Assembly (NCBI RefSeq): GCF_003591485.1
Contig: NZ_QZCF01000001.1
Span: forward strand, 868,001-932,000
Length of the DNA: 64,000 bases
Reading direction: 5' to 3'
Source: Paenibacillus sp. 1011MAR3C5
GTDB taxonomy: Bacteria > Bacillota > Bacilli > Paenibacillales > Paenibacillaceae
The notes under the pieces: generated by a model
Seen by the model: the letters and a program-made list of their open reading frames with translations, nothing else
Told to the model about the DNA's origin: nothing
Databases searched by the model: none
Program-made: the position numbers and the translations under genes
Part shown: in pieces, positions 47,799-57,298 of the stretch
Layout: each line of letters opens with the position of its first letter
Position numbering within the stretch: position 1 is the stretch's first letter

Positions 47799-48929
47799 CT
47801 ATGCTTCTGCCAGAAAGGCTTTGCCCGCGAACCATGCCGTCAAACGCTGGTTCACCTGCTCCTCGGCAAGATCCCTTGACAAGACGCCATCGGCAATAAT
47901 CATATCGTACAGACGTTCCATCGGCTCGCGCGGGTCGGCTTTTTTCGCCTTGGCATCATTTTTCAGCAGCGTCCACACATCAATGATATATTCACGCGAA
48001 TCAATCTCTTGCTTCCCGAAGAAATGATGCAGACGTTCCACATCCTCCAGGAATTCTTCACCGAAGCGATTTCTCACTTCACCGCGCAGAAGCGCAATCT
48101 CAACCTCGTACATCGGACGTACTGTTTTGTCCTCTTTGCCGATCCACGGTGTCTCCAGGATGAACGGTCTGCCCTTCAGCGCTTCGTGATGAACGATATT
48201 CTTAATCGCGGATTGTCCAAGCCAGCCCGCACCGATCGGCGCATGACGGTCTTTGCCCGCTCCTCTTGGGTTTTTGCTGTCATTGATATGAACAACCGCG
48301 ACACGATCCAATCCGACTGTGCGGTCGAATTGCTCCAATACGCCGTCCAGATCGTTAATCAAGTCATACCCGGCGTCATGCATATGGCAAGTATCCATGC
48401 AGACCGTCAGGCGCTCGTTATATGTCACTTTGTCCATGATGGCTGCGATTTCGTCGAAGCTGCGGCCAATCTCCGTACCTTTGCCTGCCATCGTCTCCAG
48501 CGCTATGTTCACATTGGTGTTGCTCGTGCCCGCCAGCACTTCGTTCAAGCCTTCCGCAATTCTTGCGATGCCGAACTCCGCATCCTTATCGGTATATGCG
48601 CCAGGATGCAAGACGATGTTGCGGACGCCGATATGATCCGTACGGCGAATCTCCTCTTGCAGGAAATTGACAGCCAGCTCGAACGTGTCTTCCTTGTAGG
48701 AGCCTAAGTTAATGATATAAGGCGCATGGACAACGATCTCTTCGATGCCGGCTTTGTTCATAAGCGCCTTGCCCTCTTCGATATATAGCGATTCAATCGG
48801 TTTGCGCCGTGTATTCTGCGGTGCTCCGGTATAGATCATGAATGTGCTGGAGCCGTAAGTCATGGCTTCCTTCGCAGCAGTCTGAAGACCCTTGTCCGAA
48901 AATGATACGTGGGAACCTATTTTCAACAT
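47799..48929 (-). CDS. nfo: deoxyribonuclease IV with a C-terminal extension
   Basis: Zn-dependent AP endonuclease of base-excision repair. The TIM barrel shows [52 protein letters not shown] and [20 protein letters not shown], with the metal His/Glu/Asp ligands. At 376 residues it is about 80-90 longer than the common form. The extra C-terminal part (from about 285) is helical and charged, and I recognise no domain in it. AAAGGGG precedes the ATG. Confidence 0.93.
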   Translation of the reverse strand: MLKIGSHVSFSDKGLQTAAKEAMTYGSSTFMIYTGAPQNTRRKPIESLYIEEGKALMNKAGIEEIVVHAPYIINLGSYKEDTFELAVNFLQEEIRRTDHIGVRNIVLHPGAYTDKDAEFGIARIAEGLNEVLAGTSNTNVNIALETMAGKGTEIGRSFDEIAAIMDKVTYNERLTVCMDTCHMHDAGYDLINDLDGVLEQFDRTVGLDRVAVVHINDSKNPRGAGKDRHAPIGAGWLGQSAIKNIVHHEALKGRPFILETPWIGKEDKTVRPMYEVEIALLRGEVRNRFGEEFLEDVERLHHFFGKQEIDSREYIIDVWTLLKNDAKAKKADPREPMERLYDMIIADGVLSRDLAEEQVNQRLTAWFAGKAFLAEA

Positions 48930-49029
48930 GTTACTTTCGCCCCTTTCGGTTGATCAAACCTTATTTTACAAGGAATGTCGAAATAAATCTAGGAATACGC
49001 TATAATTCATTATTGAGGTGACAGTTACA

Positions 49030-49467
49030 ATGGGCACAACGCCGAATTGGTTCATTTATTTCATCGTTTTCTGGGCCGTTGTCATGGTTATTGCCATGTC
49101 CATAGGCGGTTTTTTCATGTTCCGCAAATTTCTGAAGGTTCTTCCCATGAGAGACGGGAAGTCCAAGCTGGATTGGCAGAACTATTGGGTTGAACGCAGC
49201 CGCAGCATGTGGGGCGAGGAAGCCAAGCAGTTTCTCGATGAGCTGGTATCTCCCGTACCTCAAGCATTCCGGGATATCGCCAAACATTCCATTGCCGCGA
49301 AGATCGGTCAAGTCGCGATTGAGCAAGGCGCCAAAACCGTTACAAAAGAGCATTGCATCGAAGGGTACATAAGAGCCACACCGAAGCGGGATTACCGCAG
49401 CCTCGTGCACTTTTTGGACAAAAAAGGCATCGACTACGCGCCATATCAGCACTTGCTGAACAAATAG
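49030..49467 (+). CDS. DUF2621-like protein with N-terminal membrane helix
   Basis: A 145-residue protein. One membrane helix (about 8-33) is followed by a cytosolic domain with DGKSKLDWQNYWVERSRSMW and FLDELVSPVPQAFRDIAKHSIAAKIG. This resembles DUF2621 (YneK-like) proteins of Bacillales, whose function is unknown. GAGGTG stands nine bases before the ATG at 49030; the GTG at 49018 overlaps that site. Confidence 0.7.
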   Translation: MGTTPNWFIYFIVFWAVVMVIAMSIGGFFMFRKFLKVLPMRDGKSKLDWQNYWVERSRSMWGEEAKQFLDELVSPVPQAFRDIAKHSIAAKIGQVAIEQGAKTVTKEHCIEGYIRATPKRDYRSLVHFLDKKGIDYAPYQHLLNK

Positions 49468-49498
49468 ACAGAGCTGCCAAGGTGGCAGCTCTGTCTGA
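49468..49498 (+). terminator. hairpin after the DUF2621 gene
   Basis: AGACAGAGCTGCC and GGCAGCTCTGTCT pair perfectly around a loop of a few bases. A T-run (GGCTTTTTTT) comes only about 25 bases later, after a small CCTC/GAGG stem. Confidence 0.7.
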
Positions 49499-49555
49499 CA
49501 TTTATGCAACCTCGAGAGGCTTTTTTTCGTTTAGTATACAGGAGGTGCTTCAACT

Positions 49556-50038
49556 ATGAACTTAACAAACAAGAAACGCAAGAAAGCGGCAACTGCCGGA
49601 GCGCTGCTGCTGGCTGTCATGCTGACGATGTCTGCATGCGGAGCGAATGCCAACAACCCGAGCAGCAGCGGGAACCCCAACAACAGCGAATCAGGTTCCC
49701 CAGTCGACCAGCTCCCGGACAACAATGGCGTACAGGAGCCAGGCGCTCCATCCAATGACGACGACAATGACAATAATTCCTCAACCGATAATAATGGCAT
49801 TGGCGAATCTGCGCCAATTAGCGCGGAGGGCACCTATACTGGCCTGATTGATTCCAACTCGCTGGAAATCACAACCGACAGCGGAGCAGGCGCTTACCGC
49901 ATTCCGGAGGAGCTTCGCTCCGTCGTCGACGAACTGCCTGCCGATGCCAAGGTGAAATTCGAATATACCGAAAAAGCAATAGAAGGCGATACAGACGTCA
50001 AGCAGCTGTGGCTGACAAAGATTGAAGCTGTGCAATAA
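49556..50038 (+). CDS. lipoprotein with acidic low-complexity linker
   Basis: A 160-residue exported protein. The signal peptide ends in the lipobox TMSAC (Cys near 27). Residues 30-90 are rich in Asn, Ser, Pro and Asp (a spacer through the wall). The last 70 residues form a small beta-rich domain (GTYTGLIDSNSLEI, AKVKFEYTEK, LWLTKIEAVQ) that I cannot name. AGGAGGTG precedes the ATG. It lies 21 bases before the epimerase gene on the same strand. Confidence 0.75.
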   Translation: MNLTNKKRKKAATAGALLLAVMLTMSACGANANNPSSSGNPNNSESGSPVDQLPDNNGVQEPGAPSNDDDNDNNSSTDNNGIGESAPISAEGTYTGLIDSNSLEITTDSGAGAYRIPEELRSVVDELPADAKVKFEYTEKAIEGDTDVKQLWLTKIEAVQ

Positions 50039-50059
50039 TCCTGACAAGGAGAGTGCGGA

Positions 50060-50962
50060 ATGCGGATAGCGATTGCCGGAGGCAGTGGATTTATCGGAAA
50101 GGCTCTGACCAATGCTCTGATGGAGCGGGGAGATGAAGTATGGATCATCACAAGAGGCAACCGCGCTGGAGCATCTGATCTTGGGCCGCAGGTCACAACC
50201 GTAGCCTGGGACCAGCTACAACGAGAGCCGGGCAAGCTGGAGGGGATCGATGCGATCGTAAATCTGGCCGGCGAGAGCATCAATCAAAGGTGGAATGCTG
50301 CCGCCAAGGCTCGTGTTCTCCGCTCCAGACAATGGGCAGCGGCTCGGGTCACAGAGCTGGTAAATGCACTTGAACGCAAGCCCGCGGTTGTCATTAATGC
50401 TTCCGGCATATCCGCATACGGTATTTCTGCTACAGAAATCTTTGATGAAGACAGTCCGACAGCCGTCACCGACTTTCTTTCCGAAGTTGTACGCGAATGG
50501 GAAGTGGCCGCAGATGCCATTCCGGCGAAGCGGCTTGTGAAGCTGCGGATCGGCGTCGTCCTGGATCGCCAAGGCGGCGCTTTTCCGCTTATGGTCCTTC
50601 CCTACCGGCTATTCGCTGGAGGAAGGGTGGGAAGCGGCAAGCAAGGCTTATCCTGGATACATATCGAAGATATGGTAGGCCTGATCCTGCATTGCCTGGA
50701 CAATGATACAGTCCAAGGACCTGTAAATGCATCGGCTCCTGATCCCGTTACAAACGACGAGTTCGGCAGAGCCGTCGCCCGGGCATTCGGTCGGCCTCAT
50801 TGGTTTCCCGTACCTGCGCCAATGATGCGGCTTCTATTCGGAGAGATGTCAACCTTGCTATTGGATGGCCAGTTCGCCAAGCCCAAACGGGCACTCCAAA
50901 CCGGTTACTCGTTCCGCTATCCGACGGTCGACAGCGCCATGCGTCAGCTGGCAAGCCGCTAA
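50060..50962 (+). CDS. YfhF-type (TIGR01777) epimerase/dehydratase-like protein
   Basis: A 300-residue extended SDR-like protein. The dinucleotide motif GGSGFIGKAL is at the N-terminus, and IVNLAGESI and the catalytic-region YGISATEIFDEDSP follow. The conserved GSGKQGLSWIHIEDMV and a C-terminal DUF1731-like part (MRLLFGEMSTLLLDGQ) mark the TIGR01777 family. Substrate unknown. Its stop codon directly abuts the stop of the converging FHA gene. Confidence 0.88.
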   Translation: MRIAIAGGSGFIGKALTNALMERGDEVWIITRGNRAGASDLGPQVTTVAWDQLQREPGKLEGIDAIVNLAGESINQRWNAAAKARVLRSRQWAAARVTELVNALERKPAVVINASGISAYGISATEIFDEDSPTAVTDFLSEVVREWEVAADAIPAKRLVKLRIGVVLDRQGGAFPLMVLPYRLFAGGRVGSGKQGLSWIHIEDMVGLILHCLDNDTVQGPVNASAPDPVTNDEFGRAVARAFGRPHWFPVPAPMMRLLFGEMSTLLLDGQFAKPKRALQTGYSFRYPTVDSAMRQLASR

Positions 50963-52606
50963 TTAACCTGTTTTCAATTCGTATAAGGGTCCCTTATCGC
51001 CCGCAAGATGGATTCGGTCTCCGAACTCCAGCTTGTAGGATTTGTAAGGGACCATTAATTTGCCGTTTAACAGGCTTCCGTTTCTGGAGCCGAGATCCTT
51101 GGCATGATGAGTACCGTCAATTCGCTCAATTTCCAGATGAAGGCGAGAGATGCCGTCGGCATCATCTGCATAGCCTACCCCAGTGCCAGATCTTCCGATT
51201 TTGAAATGATCCTCCGAAAGCGCGATTTGCTCTTCCTTGCCGTTCCATGTCCGCGCAAGCCAAGCGCTGCGTGCGCCCGTCCCCAGCATGACCGTCTTAT
51301 GCGACGAGTCTTCATCATTAGCGCTCAGCTGTATCGTTGGCGGAAGAGCAACCCTCGCTTCCGTGTTAGCGGCCAACTTGGGATTAGGCACGGAATAGCT
51401 GCCCATGGATTCGGTCGTAGCCGGCAACGGTTCGAGTGCTTCGGCTGCCGGAGGCTTACTCCAAGCAAAGCGCGGCGGAAGCACGCTGGAATGCGGTTCG
51501 AAATCCTCTTCCATATCGGGCTGATCCCTCTTCGTCATTAGCAAAGCGCTCCCTCTTTTTCTTATCATGATGAATCCTGCCAAGGCAAACAACGTCAACC
51601 CGGAGCTGATTAGCAGGTTTTGCTGCGTTGGCTGATCCATATACAGGAATCGCCAGATACAAGCGGTCACGAGTAAAAAAGCGGCTCCCGCAATCCACTT
51701 CGCCCTTCCCTTGTTATCGTCGTTTTCATTGTCCTCATCCCCCTCATAAGACCATGAAGGCTCTTCTTGATGCTTATACCGGGATGGTAAACCATCATCC
51801 AGATTCGAATGTTGTCTGGAATGGGACTCTTGCTGCTGCATTGTCGAAATGTGTGGTGCTGATAAGAGCGGGATTGATTGAGGCGTGGACTCTTCCGCAA
51901 ATTGCTGCCTCATCTGCAGCTTGGAAGAATGTGCCGCATCATCATTAGTCGAATAAGGCTTCGACCCTATACTCCGTTCTGCTGAATACTTTGGCGTCTG
52001 GGCATAATCAACCGCCGGTCTATGAATGACCGGCGACTCCTTTGCGATCAGATCCAGCAGTGTATCCCGGAGCTCTGTCAGAGAAGCGCGGTTATGCTGA
52101 AGCAACTGCAAAATCCGCTTTAATCCCGCTCCGTCGAGAGGCTCTACGTACGAGGTCCACCGAACGGCAAGCGACAACAGCTCCTCCCCGTATTGGCGTT
52201 CCTCGCCCCTGTCCTTCAGCGGTACATATATCAGCTTCAAATCGCCGAATCTATCGCCCATAAACATAAACTGCTCATTCAGCAGGCAGCCTTCGGGTCT
52301 GAGCATATACTCTTTGCACTCTAAGAGAGCATCTGTCAAAGCGAGAATCAGCGAGTAATACTGCTCCATGGTCAGCATGTCCTGCTGAAGCCGGTGAATC
52401 ATCATTTTGCTGCCCGTCAATTCGTAACGAAACGTAATGGTTCCGTCTATCTCATACCAGTCGAGCGGAAGCAAATACGGAATGCGCTGCGAGCGAAGCA
52501 TCTGCAGCTCCAATTCATCCAGTTCGCTTCTGCTGATGCCGTCCTCCCTGTCAATCGTCATCTCATGTCCCCGGTTCATGGCAAAATCCATTCGTAGCCT
52601 TCGCAT
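50963..52606 (-). CDS. membrane FHA-domain protein with DUF6382-like N-terminus
   Basis: A 547-residue protein, last gene of the Tad operon. Residues 1-190 match the DUF6382 kind of N-terminal domain (RSQRIPYLLPLDWYEIDGTITFRYELTG). A Gln/Ser-rich linker and two membrane helices (about 308-350) follow, then a second linker. The C-terminal FHA domain (about 455-545) contains KIGRSGTGVGYADDADGISRLHLEIE and DLGSRNGSLLNGK, the phosphothreonine-binding signature. The ATG at 52606 follows AAAGGAGG. It suggests that phospho-signalling by a Ser/Thr kinase controls or docks on the pilus machine. Confidence 0.85.
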   Translation of the reverse strand: MRRLRMDFAMNRGHEMTIDREDGISRSELDELELQMLRSQRIPYLLPLDWYEIDGTITFRYELTGSKMMIHRLQQDMLTMEQYYSLILALTDALLECKEYMLRPEGCLLNEQFMFMGDRFGDLKLIYVPLKDRGEERQYGEELLSLAVRWTSYVEPLDGAGLKRILQLLQHNRASLTELRDTLLDLIAKESPVIHRPAVDYAQTPKYSAERSIGSKPYSTNDDAAHSSKLQMRQQFAEESTPQSIPLLSAPHISTMQQQESHSRQHSNLDDGLPSRYKHQEEPSWSYEGDEDNENDDNKGRAKWIAGAAFLLVTACIWRFLYMDQPTQQNLLISSGLTLFALAGFIMIRKRGSALLMTKRDQPDMEEDFEPHSSVLPPRFAWSKPPAAEALEPLPATTESMGSYSVPNPKLAANTEARVALPPTIQLSANDEDSSHKTVMLGTGARSAWLARTWNGKEEQIALSEDHFKIGRSGTGVGYADDADGISRLHLEIERIDGTHHAKDLGSRNGSLLNGKLMVPYKSYKLEFGDRIHLAGDKGPLYELKTG

Positions 52607-52633
52607 TTCAAGTCCTCCTTTCATGATCTGCGC

Positions 52634-53140
52634 TTAACCCATCACCCACACCGTAACCGCCGCTGGCGCCACGGCTAACATAAACGGAAAGCTCTTGCCT
52701 GACTTGGCCCAATCGAACCAATTGATCGTTCGGGCTGCGCCGGGATACGCGATGACCATCAGGGCAGCCATCCGTTTGGCAAACGCGCGATTAAAGGCCA
52801 GGAGCAGCACACCGAACGCTCCCGCATATAAAATCGCATACATCATTAGCTGCGCAATCATGGCAGCGCCGACCCAAGCCCCCAGAGCGCCGAACAGCTT
52901 AACATCCCCCGCTCCAATTCCTCCGAAGGCATACAGAATAAGCAAGGGTATAAAACCCGCTGCCGCTCCGGCTGCTGCATAAAGCCATCCCTGTGCCTCC
53001 ATGCCGGCGGCCAATCCGTGATAAAGCATGCCAAGCACAAAAGATGTTCCAGTCAGCCAATTTGATATAGTTTGATGCCTCATATCTGTTATGAACGCAA
53101 TTAATAATTGTACGGCCGCAGCCCAAAGAACAATCGTCAT
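52634..53140 (-). CDS. tadV: prepilin peptidase, TadV/CpaA type
   Basis: A 168-residue membrane aspartic protease of family A24 with about five helices. The two catalytic Asp are in AFITDMRHQTISN near residue 19 and in GGIGAGDVKLFGALG near 75. The cytosolic methyltransferase domain of PilD is absent, as is usual for TadV. It would cut the Flp pilin and TadE-like leaders at the conserved Gly. Lies just before the FHA gene. Confidence 0.9.
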   Translation of the reverse strand: MTIVLWAAAVQLLIAFITDMRHQTISNWLTGTSFVLGMLYHGLAAGMEAQGWLYAAAGAAAGFIPLLILYAFGGIGAGDVKLFGALGAWVGAAMIAQLMMYAILYAGAFGVLLLAFNRAFAKRMAALMVIAYPGAARTINWFDWAKSGKSFPFMLAVAPAAVTVWVMG

Positions 53141-53182
53141 TTCAGTTCTTCTCCTTCCCCGGGCCGTGCTGACGGCTTTCGG

Positions 53183-54169
53183 TTACTTCTGTTTTTTCTC
53201 AACGGAGAAATGCTTGGCGACACTACCAGGCTTGCTAACCCCTTCAACTGCCAGCTCCCAAATGCCCGGTGTCGTATTGCCCGATACATGCCAGGTCCAT
53301 TCCACATAGCCGCTTTCATCCGCAGTCGCTTCCCCCAAATGCTTCGCCTTGCTCGCTCCGCTCTTGTAGTTCACGCTAAGCGACACCACCGCTCCCGGCT
53401 CCGTCTTCACGATGACGGTCGCCTTATTGCCGGGCCGAATCGGAGACGGCTCAATCGAGATAATATGCAATGGAAGCGTATCCTCATCAGCATCTTCCAT
53501 TCCGTACGTCGCGGCTGCCGCATCGCTTATCCACACCCGTTCATAGGCTTGCTCCTTTAAGATGATCGGCTTGCTGTAGAACGGCAGCCTGACCGGATAT
53601 TCGTACTTGAGAGCAATGGCGATATAAGGCTCTTCTTTTTCTTTAAGATCCGGCAGGGCTATATAATCCAATGAAATCTTGTCTGCTCTAAGCAAATAAG
53701 GATGGGCATATTGCCGTACAAATGGTTCAATAACTGCTCGGCCAAGCTCAGTCGCGGCTACATTTTGCATCGGACGCCAGTCTCCCCGCAAGGCGGACGA
53801 CACCAGCTTGCCAGCCGGGTCAGGGAGCCATTCCGCCATCTCTGCGGCAGTCTCGTTCCACTCGGGCAAAGGCTGCCGCTCCGAAGGTGCTTCGGAGGCT
53901 GCCCCTTTATCCCATTGCGCTCTAGCGAGTTCAATGGGATAAATGTGGGCGGCAATTTGACGCACGCTTTGCGAAGCCGTCATATGCAAGGCCATCTGTG
54001 CAGCGCACATGGAAATAAATAGGGAAAGAATGACCAGCAGAAACAAGATAAACGGCATCACGAGCGCGGCTTCGAGAATAATCGAACCTCTCTGTCCATG
54101 TAACCATCGCTTTGGCAACCGTTTGCCGGTTGGATTAATAGGACCAGCCCACGGTTTGCGTCGTTTCAT
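53183..54169 (-). CDS. TadE-like pseudopilin with Ig-like C-terminus
   Basis: A 328-residue protein. A basic N-terminus ends in the prepilin-like site QRG-SIILEAALVMPF (Glu at +5), followed by a membrane helix. The middle region is of unknown fold. The last 90 residues resemble an Ig-like beta-sandwich (PSPIRPGNKATVIVKTEPGAVVSL and SGYVEWTWHVSGNTTPGIWEL). The start ATG at 54169 overlaps the end of the DUF5702 gene by 35 bases. The Ig-like tail is unusual for TadE and would lie outside the cell. Confidence 0.8.
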   Translation of the reverse strand: MKRRKPWAGPINPTGKRLPKRWLHGQRGSIILEAALVMPFILFLLVILSLFISMCAAQMALHMTASQSVRQIAAHIYPIELARAQWDKGAASEAPSERQPLPEWNETAAEMAEWLPDPAGKLVSSALRGDWRPMQNVAATELGRAVIEPFVRQYAHPYLLRADKISLDYIALPDLKEKEEPYIAIALKYEYPVRLPFYSKPIILKEQAYERVWISDAAAATYGMEDADEDTLPLHIISIEPSPIRPGNKATVIVKTEPGAVVSLSVNYKSGASKAKHLGEATADESGYVEWTWHVSGNTTPGIWELAVEGVSKPGSVAKHFSVEKKQK

Positions 54170-56354
54170 AGCGGTTGCCCACAACCTTTCCCTGAAGCAA
54201 ATCAAGGCGCCCCAGCATCCCCATCACGCCGGGAAGAAACCAGAGCTTCATCGACACCCTCGCTTCTCCCGTAACGCCTGACGGAACCTGGGCAAGCGTA
54301 AGCCCGGTATTGTGTTCAATAACCGCAATCATGCGGCCAAGCCTCTTCTCTTGGTCACCGCCGTGAAGCAGCATAAATATCCTCAAGTAATCCAGATAAG
54401 AAAGCTCTGCCTTTATGTATTTGGATATAGGCGCAGTCCCTTTCGTAGCGAACGAAATCATATCCTCCATCGTTTTCTCCAGCCCGTATATGATGGCAGC
54501 TGACAATATGAGCAACGGATGGCCCAATGAACGGCTGGCGACCAGACCTTCCATCGTCCGGATGGCAAGCCGTACAGAAAACAACTCCCCGTATGCAGCG
54601 ATCAGATTGCCCATTGGATCATGAAATCCGTACAGCACATATTCCAGCTCCTGGTTGTCGAAAGAAGCCATCTGCGACAGCCCGTCTGTATCGCCGCTCT
54701 CCAGCAGCTTGCGCAGCTGCTGGGGGGCGAAATAGGAAAAGCGGCCCGCGGCATATTCTCCAAAATAGAAGTAATCGCGGCCATCCAGCAGCATGTCCGA
54801 CATCCCCGAAAAGAGACTGTCCATCAAGCCAGACGATTCCTTAGCGGCATCTTCCGCATCTGCTGCCTGTGTTACTTTACGAGGCCCGGCTGTCTCTCCT
54901 CCCTGGTCATTAAAAAGCAGATTTTGCTGATAGCGCTCTTTCACTTTAGCGAACTGTTCTTGATGTTCAGGCATGGCAGACGTCCCCGACAAGCCGCCCA
55001 GCATGTTTTTGGCTTGCTTCCATAATGATTTTGTTTTTGCCTTTTGCTCTGACAGCTTGTTCTTGACTGAGCTGTCGAGCACACTTTCCCGCCGCTGCTT
55101 CATTACCGTTCCATGAGGTCCGTAATCCTGCTCATAAGCAGAGACGACCGAGACGGCTTTTGATGAACCATTCTGCAAGGAGGCTTGCCGTGAAGAAGAG
55201 AGCGGCCATGACATAGCTGTGCTCCAAAGACTGATCAATTGATCGATCTCGCTCGCTGCGGCATACCCCCGCGAGCTTTGCGCCAGCAGCTCCTGCTTGT
55301 ACCCCTGAAACCATTCAGATGAACGCAGCAGCTTTTCGCCGCTTTTCCGCATCTCCTCCAGATCCCGGACCGTATCATTCGGAAGCGCATAGTCGTCTGA
55401 TCCGGCCACATCCGCGCCCGCTACCTCGTCATACGCGCCGACTGTCGCTTTTTTGGACTCTTCGACAATACGCTCCATCTGGGCATTCACTTCTCTTGAT
55501 TGCTCGATCTTGCGGAGTGCATCTTCCAGAAGGCTGTCATGCTGCTCTCTCTTGCCGCCTCCCGTCCGAAGCTTGCTCTGCATCTGGGATACGCTGTGCC
55601 GGTAGGACGCAATAGAATAGGAATAGGCCGGCTCTTCATCCTCGGGCAATGATGCGTCATGCTCTACCTGCCGAGCAAAACTCGCATAACGGTCCGCCAG
55701 GCTCAAGGAGGTTGCAGCGGAATTGCCTGAGGAACCGCTCCCTGCCGGAATGGCTGCAACAGCTTCGTTGTCTATTAGGGTCGTCACAGCCTTCTCCTGC
55801 AAGCTTAGGGCCTTCTCTAGCAGCTCTTCCCGCTTCTCATACAGCTTGCGTAGATCCTCCAGCGTCTGAACGGCTCCCGAGCTTTCCTTAAGCGCCTTTG
55901 ACAACGAAGTGAACTTCGATAAAACCTCCAGCGTAAAATCAACCGGAGCTTTGTACTTCATCTCTTCGAGTACCTGTCTCGCGAATACGTCATGCTGTCC
56001 TAGCGTATAGGCTGTCTGCACATCAGCCTCTTCTAGTTGGCTGACAATAAAATCGAAATGCGATCTTGTGTCCAGTCCTGTATACTTAGCTCCGCTTCCT
56101 CCGAGCACCTCGGTAAAAATCGCTTTGCCCTCCGTTCCTCCGCGCCCAAATAATCCATACTTCTCGTAGAGCGAATCATCATATGCCGACAGTACAGAAC
56201 GAATCCCCGTACGGGCTTCGTTCTCTGTCTTCAATTGGAAGGCTGCAATCCGAGCGTAATCGATCAGCACAGAGAAGAAGAGCAGCAGGGAAGCCATAAT
56301 GATAACGGACAAGATCGTTACGACACCGTTTTCTTGAATCAGCAGCTTTTTCAT
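54135..56354 (-). CDS. TadG-like pilus protein (DUF5702)
   Basis: A 739-residue protein, the largest of the operon. The N-terminal membrane helix (QENGVVTILSVIIMASLLLFFSVLIDYAR) has the Gly of a pilin-like site but no Glu at +5. Long helical, coiled-coil-like regions rich in Glu, Lys, Gln and Ser follow (about 130-330 and 400-500). The C-terminal third holds AIIYGLEKTMEDM and LSYLDYLRIFMLLHG, which match the DUF5702 family of Firmicute Tad loci. It is probably extracellular and anchored, with a structural or tip role. The role is inferred from its place. Confidence 0.8.
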   Translation of the reverse strand: MKKLLIQENGVVTILSVIIMASLLLFFSVLIDYARIAAFQLKTENEARTGIRSVLSAYDDSLYEKYGLFGRGGTEGKAIFTEVLGGSGAKYTGLDTRSHFDFIVSQLEEADVQTAYTLGQHDVFARQVLEEMKYKAPVDFTLEVLSKFTSLSKALKESSGAVQTLEDLRKLYEKREELLEKALSLQEKAVTTLIDNEAVAAIPAGSGSSGNSAATSLSLADRYASFARQVEHDASLPEDEEPAYSYSIASYRHSVSQMQSKLRTGGGKREQHDSLLEDALRKIEQSREVNAQMERIVEESKKATVGAYDEVAGADVAGSDDYALPNDTVRDLEEMRKSGEKLLRSSEWFQGYKQELLAQSSRGYAAASEIDQLISLWSTAMSWPLSSSRQASLQNGSSKAVSVVSAYEQDYGPHGTVMKQRRESVLDSSVKNKLSEQKAKTKSLWKQAKNMLGGLSGTSAMPEHQEQFAKVKERYQQNLLFNDQGGETAGPRKVTQAADAEDAAKESSGLMDSLFSGMSDMLLDGRDYFYFGEYAAGRFSYFAPQQLRKLLESGDTDGLSQMASFDNQELEYVLYGFHDPMGNLIAAYGELFSVRLAIRTMEGLVASRSLGHPLLILSAAIIYGLEKTMEDMISFATKGTAPISKYIKAELSYLDYLRIFMLLHGGDQEKRLGRMIAVIEHNTGLTLAQVPSGVTGEARVSMKLWFLPGVMGMLGRLDLLQGKVVGNRYETTQTVGWSY

Positions 56355-56373
56355 CTGACAAATTTATGCCTCC

Positions 56374-57111
56374 TCATGTTCCACCCTTGCCTTTGCTGCC
56401 GTATGAATGCAAGATGTCGCCCGCTCTGCTCTCCGCCGTAGATTTGCCCATAAAGTGAGTCTTCAGCTTAGCGCTATAGTACCTTGCAAGATCGACGCTC
56501 CGAATGAATTCGACTGGATCAACGATTCTGCTTTTGGCTTCACCATCAGGCTCCCCCCTAATCCAGCTGCTCTCAAAAGGCATCAGCCGGATCGGCTTAC
56601 GGAGAGAGGTCTCCACATACCGGCTTATCCCATCTCCCGCATATTGAACGGTGCCGTTATAGCCTAAACCTGCCGTCGCAAGCCATTGGGCTGAATTCGC
56701 CAACTTGCGTTTGGTTAAATCGCTGTTCTCGGAGTCAATTGATTCTTGTATCTCCTCAGGCAGAGAGACGCTTCTGCGGCTTTCATCCCCTGTCAGGCCG
56801 AACAGGCTCGCCAAAGCGCCATCAGAGCCTAAGCGGCGATACAAGCTATCATACACAGGCTTGGTCAGGATACCGGTTCTGGCATCCCGATAGCTATTAT
56901 CCCAGCTAAAAGCCGCTCGCTCCGATATCGCGGAGACCGAATAAAAGACGATGACTTTCTGATAGAGGTACATGCCCAGCAACAGAAAAGAGAGTACCAT
57001 AGCGAGCAGAATCGGAAGGACAATCGACGCCTCAAGCGTAAAGCTGCCCTTCTCTTCCTTGTGCCACTTACGGAAGCGGGATTTAACGGTCAAAGATTTG
57101 TTGGGCTTCAC
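56374..57111 (-). CDS. TadE-like pseudopilin
   Basis: A 245-residue protein. The prepilin-like site EEKG-SFTLEASIVLPILL (Glu at +5) and a membrane helix are near residue 22. The rest is soluble and probably outside. The start is GTG at 57111, preceded by AAGG, inside the last 29 bases of the pilin gene, so translation is coupled. Its position between Flp1 and DUF5702 fits a minor pilin. Confidence 0.82.
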   Translation of the reverse strand: MKPNKSLTVKSRFRKWHKEEKGSFTLEASIVLPILLAMVLSFLLLGMYLYQKVIVFYSVSAISERAAFSWDNSYRDARTGILTKPVYDSLYRRLGSDGALASLFGLTGDESRRSVSLPEEIQESIDSENSDLTKRKLANSAQWLATAGLGYNGTVQYAGDGISRYVETSLRKPIRLMPFESSWIRGEPDGEAKSRIVDPVEFIRSVDLARYYSAKLKTHFMGKSTAESRAGDILHSYGSKGKGGT

Positions 57112-57271
57112 TGTCTGCCTTCTTTAACAGAGAATTAACCAGTTTAACAATCCAATCTTTGAAGATAAAAGCGATAATAATAACGACCGCGATAATCAAA
57201 ATAATTTCCAACGTACCAATACCTTCCTCATTGCGCCAAAAACCCTTCATACGATCTGCTATTGCTTTCAT
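57083..57271 (-). CDS. Flp1-like type IVb pilin
   Basis: A 62-residue pilin. A short basic leader ends in WRNEEG, followed by IGTLEIILIIAVVIIIAFIF, so the peptidase would cut after Gly and leave Glu at +5. The mature part is a single hydrophobic helix with a charged end (KKADSEAQQIFDR). The ATG at 57271 is chosen because GGGAGA stands eight bases before it; the ATG nine bases earlier overlaps that site. It is the likely main subunit of the pilus. Confidence 0.88.
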   Translation of the reverse strand: MKAIADRMKGFWRNEEGIGTLEIILIIAVVIIIAFIFKDWIVKLVNSLLKKADSEAQQIFDR

Positions 57272-57298
57272 GTTCAACATCTCCCGTATTCAATATAG

